From Oligoflexia bacterium (GTDB taxonomy: Bacteria > Bdellovibrionota > UBA1018 > CAIPTA01), in the NCBI GenBank assembly GCA_023954355.1, contig JAMLID010000001.1, positions 1-64,000 of the forward strand: 64,000 nt of DNA. Reading direction: 5' to 3'. Made by a program: the position numbers and the translations under genes. Below are positions 36,852 through 45,030 of the stretch, piece by piece; position 1 is the first letter of the stretch, and each line of letters starts with the position of its first letter. The notes below the pieces were generated by a model that saw only the letters and a list, made by a program, of their open reading frames with translations, searched no databases and was not told where the DNA came from.

Positions 36852-37944
36852 AAGGTAACTCCAAGCCTAGCTGATAAAACTGAAAGCGATCTCTTTGGAA
36901 AGGGTTTTGGATTATACGGTCGCTACTTCTAGCTTTTAATTCTAAATTAAAGCCCATATTTTTAAATTCTAGTTTTAATGAGCCACCATATCCCTGGCGA
37001 TTATTATGACCAAACTCACTACTAGTATAAAATGCCGGTGTAGAGTCTGCTTCGTTTCTATAGTGCTCGGCCTTTATGGATAAAAGTGTGGTGTTAAAAG
37101 CCTTAGAAAATTCTAAAAATGCATATCGACCTTGATTTGATCCCTTTGGTCCTTTTTGATTACTGATAAAACTTGCTCCTGCCTTTAATTGAAATTGATT
37201 TCCTAAGTTTAATGAACCTTCAGGGCCAAACTCCCAACCTTGGTATGCATAAATAAATCTTGATGATGCGCCTATGCCGCTTATGCTGTTTCCATAGTAG
37301 CGACTGTCTTGAGCCGTTCCTTTGGTTAGGTGTTTGTATTGAAAATACGTTGCTCTCAAAAATAAGCCTGTTTTATTTTTGCTATAGCCGGCCAAAAATT
37401 TTTGTGTAAATAGAGTTGGTGTTTTTTCTTTACCCACAGATTTAGTAGAAATACTTTTACTTGTGGGAATAGCCATTTGTGAATTTGTATGGAGTAAAAA
37501 ATAATTTTTTCTGGTTTCTAAAATGATCTGGCTTGCAGGAAAACTAAAACCATCGATAAAGAGAGGAGAACGATGTTGAGATTGGGGAAGTGCCCCAGCT
37601 CTAACCGTTAAAGGTTGAAAAACTCTCCAATTTAAACTTGCTTCTCTTAGAGAGAGTCGATTATTTGGCTCGAATTCATTGGTAAACAGAGATGATGATG
37701 AGCCAGCTTCTAAGACCGCGCCAGCTTCAAATTTAGCAAAAAATTTCGGATGTAGAAAATGAAGAACCTGAATGCCAGCATAGAGAGCTACTAGTTTACT
37801 AGAACTGAATTGATCATCTGCAGAGGTGCCGCTAAGCGATGCCGTCCACAACGCTTGAGTTTTGCCTTTAGCATAAGCAAAGTCGTGGAAAAGTATAAAC
37901 CACGAAAAAATACATAAAATTGAATAATTCAAATATTTTTGCAC
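36838..37944 (-). CDS. Outer-membrane beta-barrel protein candidate
   Basis: A 368-residue exported protein with a signal peptide (MQKYLNYSILCIFSWFILF... ending near AYA). The mature sequence alternates short hydrophobic strands and turns (for example LSLREASLNWRVFQPLTVRAG), has almost no cysteine and ends with aromatic Phe in QLGLELPYASF, the usual C-terminal signature for barrel insertion by BamA. No specific family is recognised. Coupled to the large lipoprotein gene by a 14-bp overlap. Confidence 0.72.
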   Translation of the reverse strand: MQKYLNYSILCIFSWFILFHDFAYAKGKTQALWTASLSGTSADDQFSSSKLVALYAGIQVLHFLHPKFFAKFEAGAVLEAGSSSSLFTNEFEPNNRLSLREASLNWRVFQPLTVRAGALPQSQHRSPLFIDGFSFPASQIILETRKNYFLLHTNSQMAIPTSKSISTKSVGKEKTPTLFTQKFLAGYSKNKTGLFLRATYFQYKHLTKGTAQDSRYYGNSISGIGASSRFIYAYQGWEFGPEGSLNLGNQFQLKAGASFISNQKGPKGSNQGRYAFLEFSKAFNTTLLSIKAEHYRNEADSTPAFYTSSEFGHNNRQGYGGSLKLEFKNMGFNLELKARSSDRIIQNPFQRDRFQFYQLGLELPYASF

Positions 37945-38055
37945 ATATTCTCATCGGTTATAAATAGGCTCAAACTGAGCGAGAAATCATTTTTTTAGCT
38001 ATGCGTACATGCGACCGTGTAGCGAGATAGTATCAAAGACAAAAAAAGAACTAGT

Positions 38056-39072
38056 CTAATAGGAAAAATGAGTTGCTAGCCAATATACACGTTGACCGAG
38101 TGTTTTATATGCCGAGCTGTTTTCTAATTGATAGGTTCCGATTCTGAACTCTGTTCCTTGGTTCCATCTAGTGCGAAATTCTCCGCCCACATAACCCGCG
38201 TAGTAGCCTGCAGTAATTGCCATGCGTGCTGTTGGTCCCGCTTTCCAGCTAAAGCCAGCACCTGCTCCAGACATTGCACCGATTTCACGATTGGTTCTTG
38301 TATTTGAAACTCTATGCCAGACGCGCGGAAGAAATTTGGATGGTAAGGGGTGAGGGCCGCCAATTGCATGTAGATTTAAGAAAGAATAAAGAAAGTCTAA
38401 TCTTCCTTGGTATCTCAAAAAATTGGACCGAACTTTTCGATCTAAAGCAACAGACTCTACAGCTTCGGATGCACGAAAATAGGTATCCTCTACCTCGCCA
38501 CTTAGAACCCATCTTGTATTTGAAAAACGCCATAGCTTTTGTATTCTCAAATCACCCCCGACTAAGAGTACAGTGTCTTTTTGAAAGGGTATTTTATTGA
38601 TTAAATCAGTGCTTGTAGCCGAAACTCTTCGCTCTATTCCAGCGCCAAAGGATAGACTCGCTAAGATTCTTAAATCATCATTAAACGCTCTACCATCTAC
38701 TCCAACGGTAAGGACGCCCATGGCAATTATTGAAGCTGTAAATTCAGGCACTACGGGGTTTTGTACTAATCCAAGGCCTGCAGATTCTCCTCCAAGCTCA
38801 AAAAAATAGTGCTGAGGCCAGCTGGGAGATTTAGTAAGGTATGTATGTCTTGTTCCAATTTTTGCAAAAAGAGTTTCGTATGATCCGTAGTTTTTATTCA
38901 AAATTTGATTAATATTAGAAATATTGTTTTTTGCATTTTTAATATCACTGATGATTCCCCAAGCATTTTGAGATTGCCCGTAGGTAAGAAAAAAACCTGA
39001 TGGCTCTGCATGGGCTGTGCTGCTTTGCGTGATGCAGGTGATGAGAAAAACTAAAAAAGTGATACGGATCAT
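38056..39072 (-). CDS. Exported outer-membrane-like protein of unknown function
   Basis: A 338-residue protein with signal peptide MIRITFLVFLITCITQSSTAHA. The rest is beta-rich with repeated aromatic/glycine alternation (GAGAGFSWKAGPTARMAITA, YYAGYVGGEFRTRW) and ends YWLATHFSY, a terminal aromatic suited to barrel insertion. It is separated from the neighbouring barrel candidate by 111 bp on the same strand. No family is recognised. Confidence 0.7.
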   Translation of the reverse strand: MIRITFLVFLITCITQSSTAHAEPSGFFLTYGQSQNAWGIISDIKNAKNNISNINQILNKNYGSYETLFAKIGTRHTYLTKSPSWPQHYFFELGGESAGLGLVQNPVVPEFTASIIAMGVLTVGVDGRAFNDDLRILASLSFGAGIERRVSATSTDLINKIPFQKDTVLLVGGDLRIQKLWRFSNTRWVLSGEVEDTYFRASEAVESVALDRKVRSNFLRYQGRLDFLYSFLNLHAIGGPHPLPSKFLPRVWHRVSNTRTNREIGAMSGAGAGFSWKAGPTARMAITAGYYAGYVGGEFRTRWNQGTEFRIGTYQLENSSAYKTLGQRVYWLATHFSY

Positions 39073-39199
39073 TAATCAAATTGTAAAACGTCTAGAGTAG
39101 ATTGCAAGTAAAGGTGATGCGATTCTTTCGATTTGTATTGGTTATTAAAAGTGTTTTTTGTTAAAACAAATCCTAGATAACATAAGTGCTTGGTACGAT

Positions 39200-41815
39200 A
39201 TGAAAGTTTTTCTTTATACTTTTTTTGTTTTCTTTGTTTTTTTAACTACAGCAATGGCTGAAGAGCCAATTGAAGAGAGTAAAAAAAGTATTTTAGTTAG
39301 TTCTGAAGAATCCACAAAGGAAGCGCCGCTTGATCGTGTAAAAGAAGCGGAAAATAAAAAAATTAAAAATGAAGAAGATAAATTAGCCAGGCAGTTTGAT
39401 GCTATAAAAACAGATTTTGTTAAAACGATCTCTGAAAAAAAGACCGAGTTAGTTGAGTTACAATTAGAACTAGGGGGCCTTAGTTCTGGGTCTTTAAAAG
39501 ACTCGTCGCAAGTAATTTCTGAAAAATTTTCTCGAATTGTGCAAATTTGGAGAGTATCAGCAGATCATCTTTTTATTTTATATCAAGATTCTGAAGCACT
39601 ACCTTTGGCAGAGCGATTGTCTGTATTGTTTTCTGATGAAGATTCTGCGGACTATCGTCAAAAATTGGAAGCAAATACAAAAGAGAAAAACCAAGATCTT
39701 TCTAGTTTAAGAATAAAATTAACTAATGAGCTGAAGGCAATAAATTTTCGCTTGGTCAGTGACGCTGGCGTTACTCGAGCAAAATTTTTGGAGCTTTGTG
39801 AAAAAACGAATTGCCAACGACCTAGAGGAATCAATCAGGATAATATCGAAGATTTAAAAAGAGAGTTTGCTCTTGTTCCTCTGCGATTGCTTTCTGGTGC
39901 GCTTAATAAGTGGATTGAAGTTCGGGCAAAATTTAATGCTGGAGTCGATGGGTGGATTGACCTGTTTAAACAGTTTATCGCATTACTTGGACTCTTAGCT
40001 GTACCATTGATTTTAACTAGAACTCTTCGTTGGGCATCAAGGCAATTAGATGAAATTCGTAAAAACATGCTTTCGCGCTCTATGCTCGACTATCGTAGAA
40101 GAACGCAGATTGCTATGTGGATCACTAGACTAAATCCATTTATCCCCTCGGTAGGGATGATATTGGCAATCTATTTCAGTCGTAAGCTAATTGAAAATAC
40201 CGACCTAAAAGAAATTTCTACTATTTTATATTATGTAGGTGCCTATTTTATTTATCGTGCTTGTCGTTTATTGCTGGCTATAATTTTAGATATTTTATTT
40301 TCTACTAGTGCCGTTGATTCACAAAATATTCAAAAGATTAAAACTGAAGCTTCTGCGGCAAGAATTTCTAGGTTACTTTTTATAGAGTTTGTTTTATTGC
40401 ATGTGACAGAAGATACGGTAAGAAGAGCGTTTGCTTATCAGATTTTATCGAGCTTAGTACTTTGGGTTAATCTATTCTTCGCTCTCAGTGAGTCCTCTAA
40501 GTGGAAACAAGAAATTATAACTGCATTTCGCTACAGATTTTCTAAACTTGAGCTTCGTTTGCAAAAAATATGGGATAAAAAAATATCCATAATTTTGATG
40601 CCGTTACTATTATTATTGATTACGTTTAACGACCTATTAAATTGGGCGATTTTCCATTTAGAAAAAATAGATTTTGTTAAAAAGATCTTATCTGAAGTAT
40701 TACGGAAAAAATTAGAGAGAGCAGAGAAAGAATCAGTTGATGAAGATTATTCGATCTCGGACGAATACCTGAAGCAGTTTGATTATTACTTACCTGCTAA
40801 TAAAGAAATTTATGTGAAAGACTCTGAGTCTATCGTTGATAGCTGTTCAACATTAGTTGTTGATTGGTTAGATAAGAAGGGGCAAGAAGATTTGCTTCTT
40901 ATTGTTGGTAACCGCGGTATGGGAAAAACAACTACCTTGGAATACCTTAAAAATCAAATTACAGATAAGGCAACTGTGTTTCATAAGAAGATTGAAGATA
41001 AATCTTTAGATGAAGATTCTATATTTCGACTTCTTTCTGAGGTTTTTGGTACAAGAATTCAATCGATTTCAGATTTACTAGATTTTGATGAGCGTCAACA
41101 GAAAAAAATCGTTGTTTTATTAGATGATATACATAATTTGTTTTTAGGAAAAATTCATGGATTCAATGGATACAAACTCTTTTTACGTCTGTTGAATCTC
41201 AGAACAAAAAATATCTTTTGGTGCCTCACAGTTAATTCGCGGGCCTGGTCTTATCTGAAAGGTGTTTTAGGTAAAGAACATTTTTATGGTGAAACAAAAA
41301 TACTAAAGCCATGGTCTGATATAGATATACAAAAACTAATTTTAAAAAGACATAATACGACTGATTTTAGCAGAACTTTTGACGAGTCTATTAAAGCATA
41401 TGGTGCAGGCGATGCCTTTGGGCAGCAGACCGAAATACAGTTTTTTAGACTTTTATGGGGACAATCTAGAGGAAACCCTAGATCTGCACTGATGTATTGG
41501 ATTTCGGCTATATCAAACCCCAGAGATAAAATAATTCATGTCGGAGTGCCGTCATTTGTTAGTTCGAGCTTGGTTTCATCTATGAGCGATGAGTCTCTAT
41601 TTATACTTGCAGCTATTGCAAGGCACGAAAGTCTAGACCAAGAAGAAATTTCTGAAGTAACCAGAATAGAGGATACAATCATTAGAAAATGTATCAATGA
41701 GTCTTTAGATAAAGAGCTGATATGGCTTGGGAAAGATAATAGATACCGCGTTTCTTCAAGGTCGCAATACGTGATTGACTATTTCTTAATAGGAAAGAAT
41801 TTTTTATATGAATGA
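39200..41815 (+). CDS. Membrane-anchored P-loop NTPase with C-terminal winged helix
   Basis: An 871-residue multi-domain protein. Order: signal peptide (MKVFLYTFFVFFVFLTTAMA), a charged helical periplasmic region (about 20-240), four to six transmembrane segments (about 255-490, e.g. FIALLGLLAVPLILTRTL and ISTILYYVGAYFIYRACRLL), then a cytosolic NTPase with Walker A VGNRGMGKTTTLEYL (about 565-580) and Walker B KKIVVLLDDIHNLFL, and a C-terminal winged-helix-like part (DESLFILAAIARHESLDQEE onward). The frame is open to a TTG at 39158; the ATG at 39200 gives a clean signal peptide. It overlaps an mscS gene by 8 bp. The architecture suggests an ATP-dependent regulator of the channel; no described family comes to mind. 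Confidence 0.8.
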   Translation: MKVFLYTFFVFFVFLTTAMAEEPIEESKKSILVSSEESTKEAPLDRVKEAENKKIKNEEDKLARQFDAIKTDFVKTISEKKTELVELQLELGGLSSGSLKDSSQVISEKFSRIVQIWRVSADHLFILYQDSEALPLAERLSVLFSDEDSADYRQKLEANTKEKNQDLSSLRIKLTNELKAINFRLVSDAGVTRAKFLELCEKTNCQRPRGINQDNIEDLKREFALVPLRLLSGALNKWIEVRAKFNAGVDGWIDLFKQFIALLGLLAVPLILTRTLRWASRQLDEIRKNMLSRSMLDYRRRTQIAMWITRLNPFIPSVGMILAIYFSRKLIENTDLKEISTILYYVGAYFIYRACRLLLAIILDILFSTSAVDSQNIQKIKTEASAARISRLLFIEFVLLHVTEDTVRRAFAYQILSSLVLWVNLFFALSESSKWKQEIITAFRYRFSKLELRLQKIWDKKISIILMPLLLLLITFNDLLNWAIFHLEKIDFVKKILSEVLRKKLERAEKESVDEDYSISDEYLKQFDYYLPANKEIYVKDSESIVDSCSTLVVDWLDKKGQEDLLLIVGNRGMGKTTTLEYLKNQITDKATVFHKKIEDKSLDEDSIFRLLSEVFGTRIQSISDLLDFDERQQKKIVVLLDDIHNLFLGKIHGFNGYKLFLRLLNLRTKNIFWCLTVNSRAWSYLKGVLGKEHFYGETKILKPWSDIDIQKLILKRHNTTDFSRTFDESIKAYGAGDAFGQQTEIQFFRLLWGQSRGNPRSALMYWISAISNPRDKIIHVGVPSFVSSSLVSSMSDESLFILAAIARHESLDQEEISEVTRIEDTIIRKCINESLDKELIWLGKDNRYRVSSRSQYVIDYFLIGKNFLYE

Positions 41816-42629
41816 AGCTGATTTAACGGGCGTAGTTGATTTTGTAGATGTACTAAGTTTTACAAAAGTATTTATGCTAATCGTTGGTGCCATTCTACTT
41901 GTTGGTTTGGTTAAATTTGTTGTTTCTTTGGGAGATGGGTTTAAAAAGAGAATTCCCTCAAAAAGACTTTTAATTGCTCAGTCTATAACGATCATTTCAT
42001 TTTTAATTTATATCTTAGGAGGTATTTATTTATTTTATGGAGTTGTACGGCCACCAAAATCTTTATTATTAGCTGTTAGTGGTACTTTGGCAGTAGCACT
42101 GGGTTTGTCTTTGAAAGACTTGGTTTCTTCTGTAGTGGCTGGAATCATTCTTTTATTTGATCGCCCTTTTCAGGTAGGGGATAGAATTTCTTTTAATGGA
42201 AATTATGGTGAAATTATAACAATCGGTCTTAGAGCAGTTCGAATTGTTACTTTAGATGACTCAATTGTGACTATTCCTAATAGCTCATTTATTACTGATG
42301 TTGTTTCTTCTGGAAATTTTGGTGCCTTAGATATGTTAATTGAAACAGATTTTCACTTAGCACTAGGTACTGATTTAGAAAAAGCGAGAGAGGTTTTGTA
42401 CGAAACAGCAGCAACAAGTCGGTATGTTTTTTTAAAGAAAGACATAACGATAGTCATGAATGAAGTAGCAATTGCTGAACGCTTGGCGGTGCGTTTTCGA
42501 GTGAAGTGCTATGTATTAGATGTGCGCTTTGAAAAGGCTCTACAATCTGACATTACCATTAGAGGGAATAAAGCTCTGATAGAAGCAAAAATAGAAAGGC
42601 CTGCGCTTTTTGTGAAAACACAAGGATAG
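41808..42629 (+). CDS. MscS-family mechanosensitive channel, partner of the NTPase
   Basis: A 273-residue short MscS core: three transmembrane segments (about 18-38, 52-76, 84-115), the Gly/Ala-rich pore helix LAVSGTLAVALGLSLKDLVS, the DRPFQVGDRISFNG and GEIITIGLRAVRIVTLDD beta-domain motifs and IPNSSFITDVVSSGN. It lacks extra N-terminal helices, which appear instead in the upstream NTPase protein. The 8-bp overlap implies coupled synthesis and a stable complex. Confidence 0.92.
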   Translation: MNEADLTGVVDFVDVLSFTKVFMLIVGAILLVGLVKFVVSLGDGFKKRIPSKRLLIAQSITIISFLIYILGGIYLFYGVVRPPKSLLLAVSGTLAVALGLSLKDLVSSVVAGIILLFDRPFQVGDRISFNGNYGEIITIGLRAVRIVTLDDSIVTIPNSSFITDVVSSGNFGALDMLIETDFHLALGTDLEKAREVLYETAATSRYVFLKKDITIVMNEVAIAERLAVRFRVKCYVLDVRFEKALQSDITIRGNKALIEAKIERPALFVKTQG

Positions 42630-42737
42630 TGCTTTTAGACTAGGCACTTGATAACTACTTGAATTTGCTCAGAATTCTTTTTATAGATTAAGTTAATAAA
42701 AACAGGGATTTAGCCGATAAGATAGATGGAGGTCCCT

Positions 42738-44057
42738 GTGCACTCTAAGCTGCTGAAGAATGTTCTATTTATTTTATTAGGCGTATACTCATTTGCATTT
42801 TCTACAACTGTGTTTTCTGCGCAATCAAAAGAGTGCTCACACTTACATGACATCCAAAGAATTTTTAGTAGCAAAGGCTTTTCAAATAGGGACTATGGCA
42901 AAAAATGTGAGAATGGGCTTTCTGCAATGCGCTCTATTGAAAATGAAGCAAAACAAAAAAATCTTTCTTCTACAAACGGTAGATCAGTAGAGTTTCGTAG
43001 TGGTCAAAGAGGGGGATTTGATAGCACTGGTTCTGTATCAGATACCGGGAGCCAGATTCAACAAGTAAGAGCAAGTGCGGCTGGTACAGCTAAAACTAAA
43101 TTTAACCAATTAGGAGAAGCACTTACAGAGTTAAAGAAGAATTTACGATCGGATGCTTTTGATTTATCTAAAAAATTAGACCAAGCAAGTGCAAGTTCAT
43201 TTAATGATAAGTATGAGTCTGCGTATAAGCAGTTATCAAATATTGAATCTGCGGCCTACGCTAAGGCCGGTGCTATGGCAAATTTAGAGGCCGAATTTAG
43301 AGGAAGTTCTACAGACTTAACAGATTATAGGGCCGAATCAGAGAAAACAGCCAAACGCTTTGAGGCTGATTATACACCACCAGAAAAAAATGGCTTGAGC
43401 GCAGGACAAAAAATTCTTGTAGGTGGTGCGATTATAGGAATGGCTGGTGGAGCTACTTATTTAGTGGGAAATGCCTTACTTAATAAAGGCAATAAAGTGG
43501 CTGAAGATCGTATTAAACAGGTAGAAGATACGGCAAATCGCTTAATGGATGAAGCAGAGAAGAAGGCTGAACATATTATAGAGTTTGCAAGAGACGAGGC
43601 AGGCAAGCTAATTAAAGACGCTGAAGAGAGCGCAAAAAGAATTATCAAATATGCAAGAGAGAATGTCGAGGGACTAATAGATAAAATAAAAGAAGATATT
43701 CGAGCAGAATTTGAATATCTTTCTGATAAGGGGCTAGAGCGTTTAAAGAAAGAATGTAAAGACATGTTTGATGACGCAATCAAGATGGCCAAAGAAGAGG
43801 GTGATGAGGCGCTAGTAGAGTCTTTAGAAAAAGCGAAAAAAGAAACCATAGATGCTATCGATCAAGAATTATTTAAGCGCTTGCTAAATTCAGGATCATC
43901 TACAGATACAGAAACAAATACTACCACAGACACAGAGTCATCTACAGACACAAGTACAGATACTGAAACTGCAACAGATAGTGGTACTGGAACTGGCACT
44001 GCAACTGAGACAAGCACATCTAGCTCAACAGAGACGAATACAGCGATTAGAGAATAG
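42738..44057 (+). CDS. Exported coiled-coil protein with Thr/Ser-rich tail
   Basis: A 439-residue protein. The start is set at GTG 42738 because a perfect GGAGG (42728-42732) lies 5 bp upstream; the ATG at 42726 is part of that site's own context. A signal peptide (residues about 1-28, ending VFSA) is followed by helical, Q/S/A-rich sequence, a Gly-rich hydrophobic segment (about 223-246: KILVGGAIIGMAGGATYLVG), a long charged coiled coil (about 250-380) and a low-complexity tail dominated by T, S, D, E and G dipeptides. Function unknown; it resembles surface-exposed stalk proteins. Confidence 0.8.
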   Translation: MHSKLLKNVLFILLGVYSFAFSTTVFSAQSKECSHLHDIQRIFSSKGFSNRDYGKKCENGLSAMRSIENEAKQKNLSSTNGRSVEFRSGQRGGFDSTGSVSDTGSQIQQVRASAAGTAKTKFNQLGEALTELKKNLRSDAFDLSKKLDQASASSFNDKYESAYKQLSNIESAAYAKAGAMANLEAEFRGSSTDLTDYRAESEKTAKRFEADYTPPEKNGLSAGQKILVGGAIIGMAGGATYLVGNALLNKGNKVAEDRIKQVEDTANRLMDEAEKKAEHIIEFARDEAGKLIKDAEESAKRIIKYARENVEGLIDKIKEDIRAEFEYLSDKGLERLKKECKDMFDDAIKMAKEEGDEALVESLEKAKKETIDAIDQELFKRLLNSGSSTDTETNTTTDTESSTDTSTDTETATDSGTGTGTATETSTSSSTETNTAIRE

Positions 44058-44104
44058 TTTGAACTCTATGGAAAAGTTCTCATACTTGTGATGTAACTAT
44101 TGTT

Positions 44105-44464
44105 ATGCATCCAGTGAATTGTCCAAAATGTAATTCAGAAAACATTTATCCAGATGGCAACCTTTGGATTTGCCCTGAGTGTTTTCATGAGTGGAGTTTT
44201 GATGATGATTCATTAGGTTCAGTTGAATCAATAGAAGAGTCTAATCATGTCAAAGATGCTAATGGTATAGAGTTGAAAGACGGAGACTCTGTGTCTGTTA
44301 TTAAGGACTTAAAGGTTAAAGGCGCAGCGAGCGTGCTTAAGGTAGGAACAAAAGTAAAAAATATTAGAATTATAGATGGAGAAGACGGCCATAATATTTC
44401 ATGTAAAATTGAAGGTTTTGGCTCAATGAACCTTAAGTCTGAATTTGTTAAAAAAATAAATTAA
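44105..44464 (+). CDS. PhnA/YjdM-like zinc-ribbon protein
   Basis: A 119-residue protein of the PhnA (YjdM) family. The N-terminal zinc ribbon is C6xxC9...C23xxC26 ([21 protein letters not shown]); the C-terminal domain has the characteristic [23 protein letters not shown] and ends in LKSEFVKK. Despite the historical name the family is not proven to act in phosphonate use; its biochemical role is unclear. Confidence 0.93.
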   Translation: MHPVNCPKCNSENIYPDGNLWICPECFHEWSFDDDSLGSVESIEESNHVKDANGIELKDGDSVSVIKDLKVKGAASVLKVGTKVKNIRIIDGEDGHNISCKIEGFGSMNLKSEFVKKIN

Positions 44465-44564
44465 TTTTTCGTATGTGTTTTTTTTGTCTCATTATGATGG
44501 GACAAGAAGTCTCGTTCTTTTCTAAAACGAATTCTTTTGCATTGAATTTATTATTATTTTTTTA

Positions 44565-44580
44565 TGGCACGACATCTGCT
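44565..44580 (+). promoter_or_regulatory. Sigma-54 (RpoN) promoter
   Basis: TGGCACGACATCTGCT matches the RpoN consensus TGGCACGNNNNTTGCW with one substitution (C for the first T of the -12 element) and exact GG-GC spacing. A start site about 12 bp past the GC would leave a 14-nt leader ending in AGGAG and the ATG of the 44605 gene. No activator-binding site can be assigned by eye, though the 100 bp upstream contain inverted ACGA/TCGT-type repeats. Confidence 0.72.
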
Positions 44581-44604
44581 TTAGAAAAGAAATAGGAGTA
44601 TTTT

Positions 44605-44799
44605 ATGAAAAAAAACATCCATCTTGTGGAGAGAGTTTTTAGAGTTATTGTAGGGTTAGCTCTAGTAAGTATGGTTTTTATTGGTCCAGAAAATCCTTGG
44701 TTTGCTCTGGGGTTGCTTCCTCTATTGACTGGTCTTGTTGGCTGGTGCCCGCCATATTCGTTACTAGGAGTGAATACTTGTAAGATAGGAAAGTCGTAG
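44605..44799 (+). CDS. DUF2892 (YgaP-type) inner-membrane protein
   Basis: A 64-residue protein with two short hydrophobic helices around a central GP(E)NPW turn; the sequence NIHLVERVFRVIVGLALV, GLVGWCPPYSLLGVNTCK is the standard DUF2892 pattern including the C-P-P and terminal Cys. Such domains occur alone or fused to rhodanese (sulfur metabolism). It has its own AGGAG site and the strong sigma-54 promoter, so it probably belongs to a stress or nutrient response. Function unknown. Confidence 0.9.
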   Translation: MKKNIHLVERVFRVIVGLALVSMVFIGPENPWFALGLLPLLTGLVGWCPPYSLLGVNTCKIGKS

Positions 44800-44812
44800 A
44801 AACTTGAGCTCT

Positions 44813-44989
44813 TTAGGTTGACGAAAAAAATGGCCCAAAAAACGTAGGGGATATTTGTCTCTTGGGCCTTGAAAGTTGGCGGTCTCTTACCACGCCGTAG
44901 TCGGCTAAGAGCTCATCACAAATTTCTAAAATAAATTTTTTGTACTCTTCGTCTGCATTGCTTGCTTCAAAATTTTTATGGAGTGCCAC
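44813..44989 (-). CDS. Small open frame, 58 residues, possible gene remnant
   Basis: An in-frame GTG at 44989 preceded directly by a stop opens a frame of 58 codons: it begins VALHKNFEASNADEEYKKFI and continues with an acidic helix (ILEICDELLADYGVVRDRQL) before a basic tail. The amino-acid composition looks like protein rather than random translation. No Shine-Dalgarno site precedes the GTG. Either a small gene or the 3' remnant of a decayed one; a +1 shift near the A-run at 44970-44978 would extend it upstream. It fills most of the 231-bp gap before the sulfatase-fold genes. Confidence 0.35.
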   Translation of the reverse strand: MALHKNFEASNADEEYKKFILEICDELLADYGVVRDRQLSRPKRQISPTFFGPFFSST

Positions 44990-45030
44990 TTATATTCAGA
45001 GATTTTCAAGAAAATAGGTATTGGGATTTT

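Noticed and set aside
43457-43849. 130-residue minus-strand frame inside the coiled-coil gene
   Set aside because: Ser/Ala/Leu-rich antisense of a charged coiled coil; the plus-strand gene is well supported.
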